Shown: positions 24,425-32,473 of the stretch, piece by piece
How positions within the stretch are numbered: the stretch's first letter is position 1
Layout of the letters: each line of letters starts with the position of its first letter
From: Bacteroidia bacterium
GTDB taxonomy: Bacteria > Bacteroidota > Bacteroidia > JADZBD01
DNA: 59,706 bases
Assembly (NCBI GenBank): GCA_020054095.1
Contig: JAGVMA010000062.1
Location: forward strand, 1 to 59,706
Direction: 5' to 3'
The notes under the pieces: model-generated
Told to the model about the DNA's origin: nothing
Databases searched by the model: none
Seen by the model: the letters and a program-made list of their open reading frames with translations, nothing else
Made by a program: the position numbers and the translations under genes

Positions 24425-25339
24425 TTATTTTTTAGGCGCCTGCACTCCATCCTTAAACAGCGTTATAGTAAGCTTTCCATCGGCATCGTATTCTTTCCAC
24501 TCGCCCTCCTTTTTGCCCATTTTATACTTGCCAAGCTGCTTTGGTTTTCCACTTTCATAAAATTCTTTGTAGTCGCCATCTAATTCATCGTCTTTGTAAT
24601 TTGCAATTCTTAGTGTAACTTTTCCATCTTCGGTGGTTGTTTTTTGAAGTCCTTGTTTTTTCCCCTTCACATATTTTACTGTTGATTTTAATTTACCTGA
24701 TTCATAGTATTCTTTTAACTCGCCCTCATATAACCCATCAATGGCATTCACTTCGGTTTGCAATGCGGTGCCTTTTTTGTAAAAGGTTTTCTGGATTCCC
24801 TGTTGTACACCATTTTTATAATTGTATTCGCTCATAAGTGCGCTGCCGCCATAAAACCATTTCGCAATTCCATCTTTTTTACCATTTAAGTAATTGGCAT
24901 CTTCCATCATCGTTCCATCGTTATACATTATTTTTTTCTTTCCGTTAAGCACGCCCATGTTATAGTTTGTTTCCGATTTGGGTTTGGCATTATCAAAATA
25001 TTCTTTTTGCAACCCGTCAAGCGTATCGTTGGTGTAAAACTCTTCTTTGGTATAGTTTCCGTTTTTGTCAATCTGAATGCCTATTCCGTTTTTCATGCCG
25101 TTTTTATAATGCTGCAATGATTGAAGCTGTGTAGTTCCGTAATGATAACCATACCAGCTTCCTTCTTTTTTGTTGTTTGCATAATAGCCATAAGTGATGG
25201 TTGACTGATATTGCTCTTTCCAAAATCCTTGTTTTAATCCGGCAGCATCAGTTTTGTTGGTGTCCTTTGGCAGGCCTATTTGCGAAAAAGCAAATTGCTG
25301 TGAAAGAAAAAAAACTGCGATAAGAAAATACTTAGTCAT
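24425..25339 (-). CDS. Exported MORN-like repeat protein (YwqK family)
   Basis: 304 residues with a signal peptide (MTKYFLIAVFFLSQQFAFSQ). The rest is about ten short repeats of the MORN_2 type, each with a form such as YYESGKLKSTVKYVKGKKQG or EFYESGKPKQLGKYKMGKKE, often followed by W or L and another strand. Such proteins are common in Bacteroidota, predicted to be periplasmic or surface-exposed; in some databases they are called YwqK-type antitoxins without evidence for that role here. It follows corA by 11 nt and may be the last gene of that operon. Confidence 0.8.
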   Translation of the reverse strand: MTKYFLIAVFFLSQQFAFSQIGLPKDTNKTDAAGLKQGFWKEQYQSTITYGYYANNKKEGSWYGYHYGTTQLQSLQHYKNGMKNGIGIQIDKNGNYTKEEFYTNDTLDGLQKEYFDNAKPKSETNYNMGVLNGKKKIMYNDGTMMEDANYLNGKKDGIAKWFYGGSALMSEYNYKNGVQQGIQKTFYKKGTALQTEVNAIDGLYEGELKEYYESGKLKSTVKYVKGKKQGLQKTTTEDGKVTLRIANYKDDELDGDYKEFYESGKPKQLGKYKMGKKEGEWKEYDADGKLTITLFKDGVQAPKK

Positions 25340-25350
25340 AGGTTAAGGTT

Positions 25351-26397
25351 TTAAATCCATCTCTTTTTTCGGAAATAGATGAGTAGTGAAATGATGATGG
25401 TTAGCATAACAGTCCATGTTATCCAATATCCCCAGCGACTATGTAGTTCGGGCATGTTATCGAAATTCATGCCGTAAACACCGGCAATAAACGTAACAGG
25501 AACAAAGATGGTGGTGATGATGGTAAGCACCTTCATTACTTCATTCATTTTGTTACTTACACTTGATAGGTACAGATCCATCATGCCTGATAATAAATCG
25601 CGATAGGTTTCTACTGTATCCATTACACGCAAGGTGTGGTCGTATAAATCGCGCAAAAAAACATCAGTGCTTGGTGCTATTAGTTCGCTTTCGCAGCGCT
25701 CTTTATTGTTTATTAATTCGTGGAGCGGCCACACATTTTTTCTCAAAAAAATCATTTCTCGTTTCATGTGGTGGAGCTCTTGCATAGTTGCTTGCGAAGG
25801 AGAGGTGATTAACTCTTCTTCTAAAATTTCAATTTTATCACCCACTTTTTCAAGAATGGTAAAGTAGCAATCAACTACTGCATCGAGCAAACAATATGAA
25901 AGGTAATCGGCTTGCATTTTCCTTATTCGGCCTTTTCCTTGCCTAAGGCGTGTTCTGATAATATCAAAAGCATCACCACCATGTATTTCCTGAAATGAAA
26001 TTACTGTATTGTTTTCTAAAAGCACAACCGAAAGTTGCTCGGCATGTAATTCAGAATCGTAATAGAGCATTTTTAAAATAGAAACCACATAGTTTTCATA
26101 TTCTTCAAATTTGGGCCGCTGGTTAATGCTCACTATATCTTCGAGTGTGAGCGAGTGAATGTTAAAGGCCTTGCCAATTTTTTCAATAATATTTACGTTG
26201 TGTACACCGTCTACATTTATCCATTTCACCATGTTAGGTTTAACGTGCATCAAGCACTCTTCAATATCGTAAAAAGGTTTTTCAAAAAATTCGGTTTCGT
26301 TATATTCGATGAGCGTAATCACAACCTGTTCGGCATGTTGCTCTCCATCATAAACGATAGAGCCCGGTGGCAAACCCATTTTATATTTGGTTGTCAT
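25351..26397 (-). CDS. corA: Magnesium/cobalt transporter CorA
   Basis: 348 residues. A cytoplasmic domain (residues 1-285) is followed by two C-terminal spans: VLTIITTIFVPVTFIAGVYG leading into the signature YGMNFDNMPEL loop, then WGYWITWTVMLTIIISLLIY and a basic tail KKRW. The GMN motif is the ion selectivity loop of the pentameric CorA channel, which imports Mg2+ and sometimes Co2+ or Ni2+. Its ATG overlaps the end of the rfaE2 gene by 4 nt. Confidence 0.95.
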   Translation of the reverse strand: MTTKYKMGLPPGSIVYDGEQHAEQVVITLIEYNETEFFEKPFYDIEECLMHVKPNMVKWINVDGVHNVNIIEKIGKAFNIHSLTLEDIVSINQRPKFEEYENYVVSILKMLYYDSELHAEQLSVVLLENNTVISFQEIHGGDAFDIIRTRLRQGKGRIRKMQADYLSYCLLDAVVDCYFTILEKVGDKIEILEEELITSPSQATMQELHHMKREMIFLRKNVWPLHELINNKERCESELIAPSTDVFLRDLYDHTLRVMDTVETYRDLLSGMMDLYLSSVSNKMNEVMKVLTIITTIFVPVTFIAGVYGMNFDNMPELHSRWGYWITWTVMLTIIISLLIYFRKKRWI

Positions 26398-26909
26398 TCT
26401 TTAGCTGATTGAATAATTTTTTGTTCAATACTTGTAGTTGAAAATCCGTTTACAAATGGAATGTTTTTTACTTCACCACCATTTTTTAAAACAATATCGG
26501 CACCAACTATTTGTTCGGGTTTCCAATCGCCACCTTTAACCAGCACATCAGGTAAAATAAAACTAATTAAATCAAGCGGAGTTTCTTCATTAAATATTAT
26601 TACGGCATCTACTATATGAAGCGATGCAATAATAAGCGCCCGAGAATATTCATCCTGCAAAGGTCGTGAGTTTCCTTTGCCTAATTTTTTTACAGATGCA
26701 TCGGCATTAACAGCTACAATCAAAAAATCTCCGCAATCTGCAGCATCAGCTAAGTATTTAACATGTCCTTGATGTAACAAATCAAAACAACCATTGGTAA
26801 AAACAATTTTTTTTGAAAGCAAACGGCAAATAGTTAATCGCGAAAGCAATTGCTCTTTGGTTACAATTTTATTTTTAAGCAAATCGGCTTTCGATAAATT
26901 AGGTTGCAT
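26394..26909 (-). CDS. rfaE2: D-glycero-beta-D-manno-heptose 1-phosphate adenylyltransferase
   Basis: 171 residues, a single nucleotidyltransferase domain. It activates heptose-1-phosphate with ATP to ADP-heptose for lipopolysaccharide core. Motifs are FTNGCFDLLHQGHVKYL (HxGH-type site), DFLIVAVNADASVKKLGKG, RPLQDEYSRALIIASL, LVKGGDWKPEQIVGAD and GFSTTSIEQKI. It corresponds to the C-terminal half of HldE as a stand-alone enzyme. It overlaps the flippase-like gene upstream by 11 nt and corA downstream by 4 nt. Confidence 0.93.
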   Translation of the reverse strand: MQPNLSKADLLKNKIVTKEQLLSRLTICRLLSKKIVFTNGCFDLLHQGHVKYLADAADCGDFLIVAVNADASVKKLGKGNSRPLQDEYSRALIIASLHIVDAVIIFNEETPLDLISFILPDVLVKGGDWKPEQIVGADIVLKNGGEVKNIPFVNGFSTTSIEQKIIQSAKE

Positions 26910-27900
26910 TTTTTTGCTTGTTTAATAGTGGCAATAAAATTAGTGAAACTGAGCCGAAAAAAACAATGGCTACAAATTGCGATAGCCAAACGAGCCAACC
27001 GATGGCTAAACCAATTTGAAAGTTTGTAGCGTACAATAAAAGTACCGATGCAATGGCCGGAGGGTATGCGCCCAATCCACCGGGAGTTACCATCACCGTT
27101 AGTGTGCCTATTAATAAAGTGGTGAGGGCACAGCCCACGCTTAAGCCGGCAGTTTCGGTTAATGCCAAATAGCAGATGTGCATCATTGCATAATAGATAA
27201 ACCAAATAAAAAACGAGTGGAACACAAATAACCAGGGCGATTTTAATTTTCTGATTGTTTGCAAACCATCTGTAAAACCCTTGATGAATTTAAAATACCG
27301 TTCGCCTAAAACCGATTTTATTTTTTTTCGGAGTAAAAAAATTGTGAGTGCAATTAGAGCCAAAAAAACGATGGAAAAAATATAGAGGTTTGGGTTGGTT
27401 GCATATTTCTCGGCAAGCTTATCAATGAAATTTGATTTAATGAACGAATAAAGTGTATCAAATTGCACCAGTAAAACAATTAGCACAAGTACAAAAAAAC
27501 AAAGCACATCTACTAATCGTTCTACAATTACTGTTCCTACGGATTCGTTAAGCGGAATTTTTTCGTAGCGAAGCAATATGCCGCACCGGGAAACTTCACC
27601 TAAACGGGTAACAGCATAGTTCACCAAATATCCAATCATTACTGCAAAAAATGTATTGCTTAGTTTTGGTTTATGCCCAAGAGGAGCGAGTAACATGTTC
27701 CATCGTACAGCACGAATGATGTGGCTAAGCATGCCTACTGCTACTGAAACTGCTACCCAAAAATAATTAGCGCGAGAAAGTGCATTTTTTATTTCGGCAA
27801 TATTTTCTGCGGTTAAGTTTCGCAACGAAAGCCAGATGAGCAAAACGCCAATACCAAAAAACAGAATAAATTTTAGTATTGTGGATGCGTTTTTATTCAA
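26899..27900 (-). CDS. Flippase-like integral membrane protein (LPG synthase TM family)
   Basis: 333 residues with about eight hydrophobic segments, for example FILFFGIGVLLIWLSL, WVAVSVAVGMLSHIIRAVRW and LLIGTLTVMVTPGGLGAYPP. Family marks are IRAVRW near residue 65, AVTRLGEVSRCGILLRYE and GGLGAYPPAIASVLL. Such proteins (UPF0104, AglD/MprF N-terminal type) are thought to move or modify lipids at the inner membrane. The operon partner rfaE2 makes an LPS sugar precursor, so an envelope role is likely. The substrate is not known. Confidence 0.85.
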   Translation of the reverse strand: MNKNASTILKFILFFGIGVLLIWLSLRNLTAENIAEIKNALSRANYFWVAVSVAVGMLSHIIRAVRWNMLLAPLGHKPKLSNTFFAVMIGYLVNYAVTRLGEVSRCGILLRYEKIPLNESVGTVIVERLVDVLCFFVLVLIVLLVQFDTLYSFIKSNFIDKLAEKYATNPNLYIFSIVFLALIALTIFLLRKKIKSVLGERYFKFIKGFTDGLQTIRKLKSPWLFVFHSFFIWFIYYAMMHICYLALTETAGLSVGCALTTLLIGTLTVMVTPGGLGAYPPAIASVLLLYATNFQIGLAIGWLVWLSQFVAIVFFGSVSLILLPLLNKQKNAT

Positions 27901-27906
27901 AGCGTT

Positions 27907-28260
27907 TTATGCTTTTAGTTTATTGGTTTTGCTATCGGGGAAAACAATAGATGGCTTAAATGTTTTGGCTTTTTCAAAATCCATTTGAGCATACGAAATA
28001 ATAATTACCTCATCGTTAGGTGCAAATTTTAATGCTGCGGGGCCGTTCAAACAAATCACACCGGAGTTGCGCTCGCCTTTAATAACATAGGTGATAATGC
28101 GCTCGCCATTGCGATAATTAAAAATGTGGACTTGTTCGCCTTCTATAAAATTAGCAGCGTCCATTAAATTTTCGTCAATGGTAACGCTGCCTATGTAATC
28201 TAAATTGGCTTCGGTAACTCGTGCGCGGTGTATTTTTGATTTTAAAACATTAATTTCCAT
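27907..28260 (-). CDS. panD: Aspartate 1-decarboxylase
   Basis: 117 residues, the usual length for this pyruvoyl enzyme. It converts L-aspartate to beta-alanine for pantothenate and CoA synthesis. The self-cleavage site is IGSVTID near residue 24, where the Ser becomes the pyruvoyl group. Other marks are [19 protein letters not shown]-like [10 protein letters not shown] and [12 protein letters not shown] -7 box lies 7 nt upstream. Genes 7 nt and further downstream probably belong to the same transcript. Confidence 0.96.
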   Translation of the reverse strand: MEINVLKSKIHRARVTEANLDYIGSVTIDENLMDAANFIEGEQVHIFNYRNGERIITYVIKGERNSGVICLNGPAALKFAPNDEVIIISYAQMDFEKAKTFKPSIVFPDSKTNKLKA

Positions 28261-28267
28261 GAGGGCG

Positions 28268-28275
28268 CAAAGTTA
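28268..28275 (-). promoter_or_regulatory. -7 box of the panD operon
   Basis: On the minus strand TAACTTTG matches TAnnTTTG, 7 nt before the panD ATG at 28260. This implies a leaderless or nearly leaderless mRNA. Confidence 0.5.
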
Positions 28276-28299
28276 AATAGAATTTTGCAGGCAAATAAG

Positions 28300-29346
28300 C
28301 TATTTAAAGCTCCAATCATACTTATCAATATCCTGAAGGCAGTTGCGTAGCAAATCAATACTCGCGGCTATATCATCTTTGTCGGCCATTTCAATTACTT
28401 GATGCACGTGCCTTGTGGGGATAGAAATACATCCTGATATAGCTCCACCGGCTGTCATGCGCTGAATGCCTGCCGTATCGGTTCCGCCACCGGTTAATAT
28501 TTCGGTTTGCCATTTTATTTTGTGTTTAATGGCAGTTTGTTTCATATATTCTATCATGCGGTAATCGCATACTACTGATGTGTCCATAATTTTAATGGCG
28601 GTGCCTTTACCTAATTCAGTAATTTTTTCGTGTTCTTTTGCTCCCGGCACATCAAATGCGATGGTGATATCTAAGCCAAATCCAAAATCGGGTTGTATTT
28701 TAAGTGCCGATACGCTTGCACCTCGTATGCCAATTTCTTCTTGCACGGTAAATACAGCATACACATCGTAAGGATTATTTTTCAGGTTCTTCATCGTTTC
28801 GATGAGGATAAAAACCGAAACACGATTATCTAACGATTTACAATTTACACAGTTGCCCATTTCAATTAGTTCGCGTTCGCGTGTTACAGTATTGCCTACA
28901 CTAACTATTTTTTCTACCTCTTTTTTCGGCATTCCCAAGTCAATAAAATAATCGGTTAGCGGAACTGGTTTTGTGCGCTCTTCGGCAGTCATTACATGTA
29001 TTGGTTTGCAACCCATTACGCCAATAATATCTTTTTTGCCATGTACAATTACACGCTGCGCTGTAAGTGTTTTGGGATCAAATCCGCCAAGTGGTACAAA
29101 TCGCAAAAATCCATTTTCATCAATGTGCGAAACCATAAAACCTATTTCGTCCATGTGGGCCGCTATCATTACTTTTTTATTTTTTTTACCTTTTCGCAAG
29201 CACACTACGTTGCCCATGTTGTCAACCGAAATTTCATCTACATAAGGTTTCATTTCTTTTATAACAAATTCGCGCACACGTTGCTCATGGCTTGGTGCAC
29301 CGGCTATTTCGCAGGTTTGCTTTAGTAGTTTTATGTTTATACTCAT
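28300..29346 (-). CDS. M42-family metallopeptidase
   Basis: 348 residues. It is a di-metal aminopeptidase of the glutamyl-aminopeptidase/FrvX group. Visible metal and catalytic parts are AAHMDEIGFMVSHI (His-Asp), CKSLDNRVSVFILIETM (bridging Asp), VQEEIGIRGASVSALK (catalytic Glu-Glu), FGLDITIAFD and the late His in PTRHVHQVIEMAD. The N-terminus MSINIKLLKQTCEIAGAPSH is standard. Cytoplasmic, probably a dodecamer like its relatives. The exact peptide preference is unknown. Confidence 0.92.
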   Translation of the reverse strand: MSINIKLLKQTCEIAGAPSHEQRVREFVIKEMKPYVDEISVDNMGNVVCLRKGKKNKKVMIAAHMDEIGFMVSHIDENGFLRFVPLGGFDPKTLTAQRVIVHGKKDIIGVMGCKPIHVMTAEERTKPVPLTDYFIDLGMPKKEVEKIVSVGNTVTRERELIEMGNCVNCKSLDNRVSVFILIETMKNLKNNPYDVYAVFTVQEEIGIRGASVSALKIQPDFGFGLDITIAFDVPGAKEHEKITELGKGTAIKIMDTSVVCDYRMIEYMKQTAIKHKIKWQTEILTGGGTDTAGIQRMTAGGAISGCISIPTRHVHQVIEMADKDDIAASIDLLRNCLQDIDKYDWSFK

Positions 29347-29502
29347 CTTATAATTGTTTATTTATTATTGTTTAATATTTTCAATTTTGATGTTTTGCGT
29401 GAAGCAATAAATATAGCAGTAAGTTCTCAAGACTCTTTCAATAAATCTAGAAGTTGTTCTTTTTTTAATGTTTTTTCATCTATTATAAATTCAATCCAGA
29501 AA

Positions 29503-30930
29503 TTAACTGATGTTTGATAGCTTTAGCATATTTGTTCGGCCTCGTTCTTTCATTGGCATACTTGCTATGTTAATCACCAAATCATCTGCAATAACAAAAC
29601 CTTTTTGTTTGATATAGTTTTTTAAATCGGCAATCGTTTGGTCGGTGCTTTCGTACTTATCGTAATAAAAGCCGCGCACACCCCAAACTAAGTTTAATGA
29701 TGTAAGCAACGACCGATTATCAGTAAAAATAAAAATATTGGCTTTGGGCCTGTGGCTCGATAATTTAAAAGCTGTGTAGCCGCTGTTCGTCATTGATATA
29801 ATTGCTGTTACTCCGGCTTGCTCAGCCATTACACAAGCATTGTAACAAATAGAATCTGAAATAAATGTTTGTGTTTTTAGCATCGGTGCATGATCGCGAT
29901 GAAAAATAGATTCTTGTTTTTCTACTTCAGAAATAATTTTTTGCATGCACTCAATTACCTTAACCGGAAATTTGCCCACCGAAGTTTCTCCGCTCAGCAT
30001 AACGGCATCTGCACCATCCATCACAGCATTTGCCACATCGTTCACTTCTGCGCGCGTGGGGGTGTAATTGGTAATCATGCTTTCCATCATTTGTGTAGCA
30101 ATAATTACAGGTTTTGATGCATGTATGCATTTATTCACCAGCATTTTTTGAATAACCGGCACTTGTTCCATCGGTAGTTCCACTCCCAAATCGCCACGAG
30201 CAACCATCAGCGCATCAGTCATATCAATAATATTATCTATCTCTTTAATGGCTTCGGGCTTTTCAATTTTTGCAATTACGCGTGCTTTTTTGTTTTTGTT
30301 TTTTATTATTTCTTTTAAATCTACAATATCGGTAACCGAGCGCACAAACGAAAGCCCTATCCACTCCACTTCGTTTTCCAATGCAAAATCTAAATCTTTT
30401 AAATCTTTTTCGGTTAAGCACGGAAGTGAGATGCGTGTGTTAGGCAAGTTCACTCCTTTTTTAGATGATAGTGTGCCACCATTAACCACTGTAGCTTTCA
30501 CTTCATCGTTTCGGTTAGTTGCGGTTACTTTTAACAATAATTTTCCATCATCAATCAGCACGTTATCGCCTACTGCCACATCTTTCGGAAACATTTGATA
30601 CGTGATGTATATTTTTTGTGCCGTGCCCACACATTTTTCGGTGGTGATAATTATTTCGGCTCCGTTTTTTAATTCCACGCCATTATTTTCCACTTCCCCT
30701 ATTCGCAATTTTGGGCCTTGTAAGTCTGCCAAGATGCCCACATTGGTATTTAGCTTTTTATTAATTGCTCTGATGGTAGCTATCGTGTTTTTTACATCAT
30801 CGTAATTTCCGTGCGAAAAATTAATTCGGCAAATATCTACTCCGGCTTTTATCATTTGCTCAAGCACATCGGGCGGACTGGATGCCGGGCCCATGGTAGC
30901 TACTATTTTAGTTTTATTAAATGTTATCAT
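29503..30930 (-). CDS. pyk: Pyruvate kinase
   Basis: 475 residues, normal length. It makes pyruvate and ATP from phosphoenolpyruvate and ADP. Motifs are KIVATMGPASSPPDVLEQMI, CRINFSHGNYDDVKN, NVGILADLQGPKLRIG, IAKIEKPEAIKEIDNI, ALMVARGDLGVELPMEQVP and the active-site ATQMMESMI with TRAEVNDVANAVMDGADAVM. The C-terminal domain (from about residue 345) is present. It starts 1 nt after the end of the IPExxxVDY gene. Confidence 0.97.
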   Translation of the reverse strand: MITFNKTKIVATMGPASSPPDVLEQMIKAGVDICRINFSHGNYDDVKNTIATIRAINKKLNTNVGILADLQGPKLRIGEVENNGVELKNGAEIIITTEKCVGTAQKIYITYQMFPKDVAVGDNVLIDDGKLLLKVTATNRNDEVKATVVNGGTLSSKKGVNLPNTRISLPCLTEKDLKDLDFALENEVEWIGLSFVRSVTDIVDLKEIIKNKNKKARVIAKIEKPEAIKEIDNIIDMTDALMVARGDLGVELPMEQVPVIQKMLVNKCIHASKPVIIATQMMESMITNYTPTRAEVNDVANAVMDGADAVMLSGETSVGKFPVKVIECMQKIISEVEKQESIFHRDHAPMLKTQTFISDSICYNACVMAEQAGVTAIISMTNSGYTAFKLSSHRPKANIFIFTDNRSLLTSLNLVWGVRGFYYDKYESTDQTIADLKNYIKQKGFVIADDLVINIASMPMKERGRTNMLKLSNIS

Positions 30931-30931
30931 T

Positions 30932-31345
30932 TTAAAAAATAAAGTTTTGTTTTGATTTTAGTTTTGATACTTCTAATTGAAAAACAGTGAGTACTCCCGG
31001 AATTGGTTTTATTTTTTTCTGTAATTCCATCACATCGTTTTCATCGTAATTGCCTTCTACTTTTAGCCAATAGTCAATATTTTTTTGCTCTGGAACTAAA
31101 TAATGTCCGTCAGATTTATTTGCAATAATAAAAAATTGGGTACACATCTCTTCGTCATCGTGCATAAACACATTATAATTTACTTTTTTTTTACCTGCTG
31201 CCAACTCAATAGGGTCTGATTGCGAAAACTCAACTTGTATACTTTTGTTAAGCAGCCAACATAGTTTATAATCTTTTACATGGCACGATATGCCAAGCAA
31301 CGCAAATTCAAAGTCGTATTCAATCAAGAGCTTGTGCTTGTTCAT
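30932..31345 (-). CDS. IPExxxVDY-family protein
   Basis: 137 residues. It contains the family motif as LVPEQKNIDYWLKVEG (residues about 84-99). Other features are HKLLIEYDFEFALLGISCHV near the start and hydrophobic VLTVFQLEVSKLKSKQNFIF at the end. It is cytoplasmic with no signal peptide. The family is restricted to Bacteroidota and of unknown function; it often lies next to pyk, as here. Its ATG overlaps the pdxA stop by 4 nt. Confidence 0.85.
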   Translation of the reverse strand: MNKHKLLIEYDFEFALLGISCHVKDYKLCWLLNKSIQVEFSQSDPIELAAGKKKVNYNVFMHDDEEMCTQFFIIANKSDGHYLVPEQKNIDYWLKVEGNYDENDVMELQKKIKPIPGVLTVFQLEVSKLKSKQNFIF

Positions 31346-32388
31346 CCACGTTCTTTTTTTAATTGCGTTACTTGTAACGGATTGGCTGCAATTTGCTTGT
31401 ACTCGTTTCGTTTTCGGAAAACATCTATTGCCATGTAAATTGCTTTACGAAACGAATCGGGCGAAGCCATATTTTTTCCTGCAATATCGAAACCCGTTCC
31501 GTGATCGGGCGAAGTACGTACAAACGAAAGACCGGCAGTAAAATTTACTCCTTCGCCAAACGATAGTGCTTTAAAAGGCACCAAACCTTGGTCGTGATAC
31601 ATCGCAAGTATTGCATCAAATTTTAAATGATTACCCGAACCAAAAAAACCATCGGCCGGATAAGGGCCGTAAACCATTATGCCTTCCTCTTTAACTTTTA
31701 CAATGGCAGGTGTTATTACATTTTGCTCCTCGCTGCCAAGCGTACCGCCATCACCGGCATGCGGATTTAAACCCAGCACTGCAATGCGCGGCTTGCGCAC
31801 ACCAAAATCTGTAATTAGTGTTTTGTTGAGTAGTTTTATTTTGGCAATAATTTTATCGGTGCTTATGTTTTGTGCAATTACAGTAACAGGTACATGGCCT
31901 GTAACCAGTCCTACCCTAAGTGCATCGGCACACATGAGCATAAGCGATTCGCCTGTCTCAGATTTTTGTTGCAAATATTCTGTATGTCCGGCAAATTTAA
32001 AGTCAGCCGATTGAATAGTATGTTTGTTAATAGGGGCTGTTACAAGTACATCAATTTTTTTCTCAACCACCGCTTTTGTTGCTGCCTCAAGTGCCATAAG
32101 CGCATACCTGCCTCCAAGGGGCGTTGCTTTTCCAAGTTCTATTGAAACCTCTTCGTCATACACATTAAGTACATTCACCTTTTTGGCTTGCGCTTGGTCG
32201 GCATCGCGTATAATCTGAAAATTAAATTCTTCGATATTTAATGCCTTGCGGTGATACGAACATGTTTTATTCGACCCAAAAATGATGGGTGTGCAAAGTT
32301 CTAACATGGTGGGGTCAGAAAAAGTTTTTAGTATAATCTCCCAACCAATTCCATTAATATCACCTTGCGATATACCTACTTTTATCAT
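31342..32388 (-). CDS. pdxA: 4-hydroxythreonine-4-phosphate dehydrogenase
   Basis: 348 residues. It oxidises 4-phosphohydroxy-L-threonine in pyridoxal phosphate synthesis. Motifs are GISQGDINGIGWEIILK, INKHTIQSADFKFAGHTEYL, VGLVTGHVPVTVI, GLNPHAGDGGTLG, MYHDQGLVPFKAL and FTAGLSFVRTSPDHGTGFDI. The metal-binding His residues lie in AGHTEY, NPHAGD and YHDQG. Length is standard. It begins the pdxA-IPExxxVDY-pyk run. Confidence 0.95.
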   Translation of the reverse strand: MIKVGISQGDINGIGWEIILKTFSDPTMLELCTPIIFGSNKTCSYHRKALNIEEFNFQIIRDADQAQAKKVNVLNVYDEEVSIELGKATPLGGRYALMALEAATKAVVEKKIDVLVTAPINKHTIQSADFKFAGHTEYLQQKSETGESLMLMCADALRVGLVTGHVPVTVIAQNISTDKIIAKIKLLNKTLITDFGVRKPRIAVLGLNPHAGDGGTLGSEEQNVITPAIVKVKEEGIMVYGPYPADGFFGSGNHLKFDAILAMYHDQGLVPFKALSFGEGVNFTAGLSFVRTSPDHGTGFDIAGKNMASPDSFRKAIYMAIDVFRKRNEYKQIAANPLQVTQLKKERG

Positions 32389-32438
32389 ACTACTATTTTG
32401 AGGTTTAAAGATATACTTAATTCATTTAACAGCGCACC

Positions 32439-32468
32439 TTTGTAGGATATAACTAATTAATAACTTTG
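32439..32468 (+). promoter_or_regulatory. Promoter of the sensor kinase gene
   Basis: TTTG (32439-32442), 18 nt, then TAACTTTG (32461-32468), a full match to TAnnTTTG. The ATG at 32474 is only 5 nt away, so the mRNA should be leaderless. Confidence 0.65.
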
Positions 32469-32473
32469 AGTGA

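Noticed and set aside
26861-27205. 114-codon minus-strand ORF rich in Cys and His
   Set aside because: It lies out of frame inside the flippase-like gene and has no domain or start signal of its own.
29404-29502. A minus-strand reading downstream of pyk that looks like a protein end (NFWIEFIIDEKTLKKEQLLD, then LLKES and stop)
   Set aside because: No start codon and a stop just upstream within pyk. It may be a remnant of a gene, but about 30 residues without relatives cannot be supported. The rest of 29347-29502 shows nothing.
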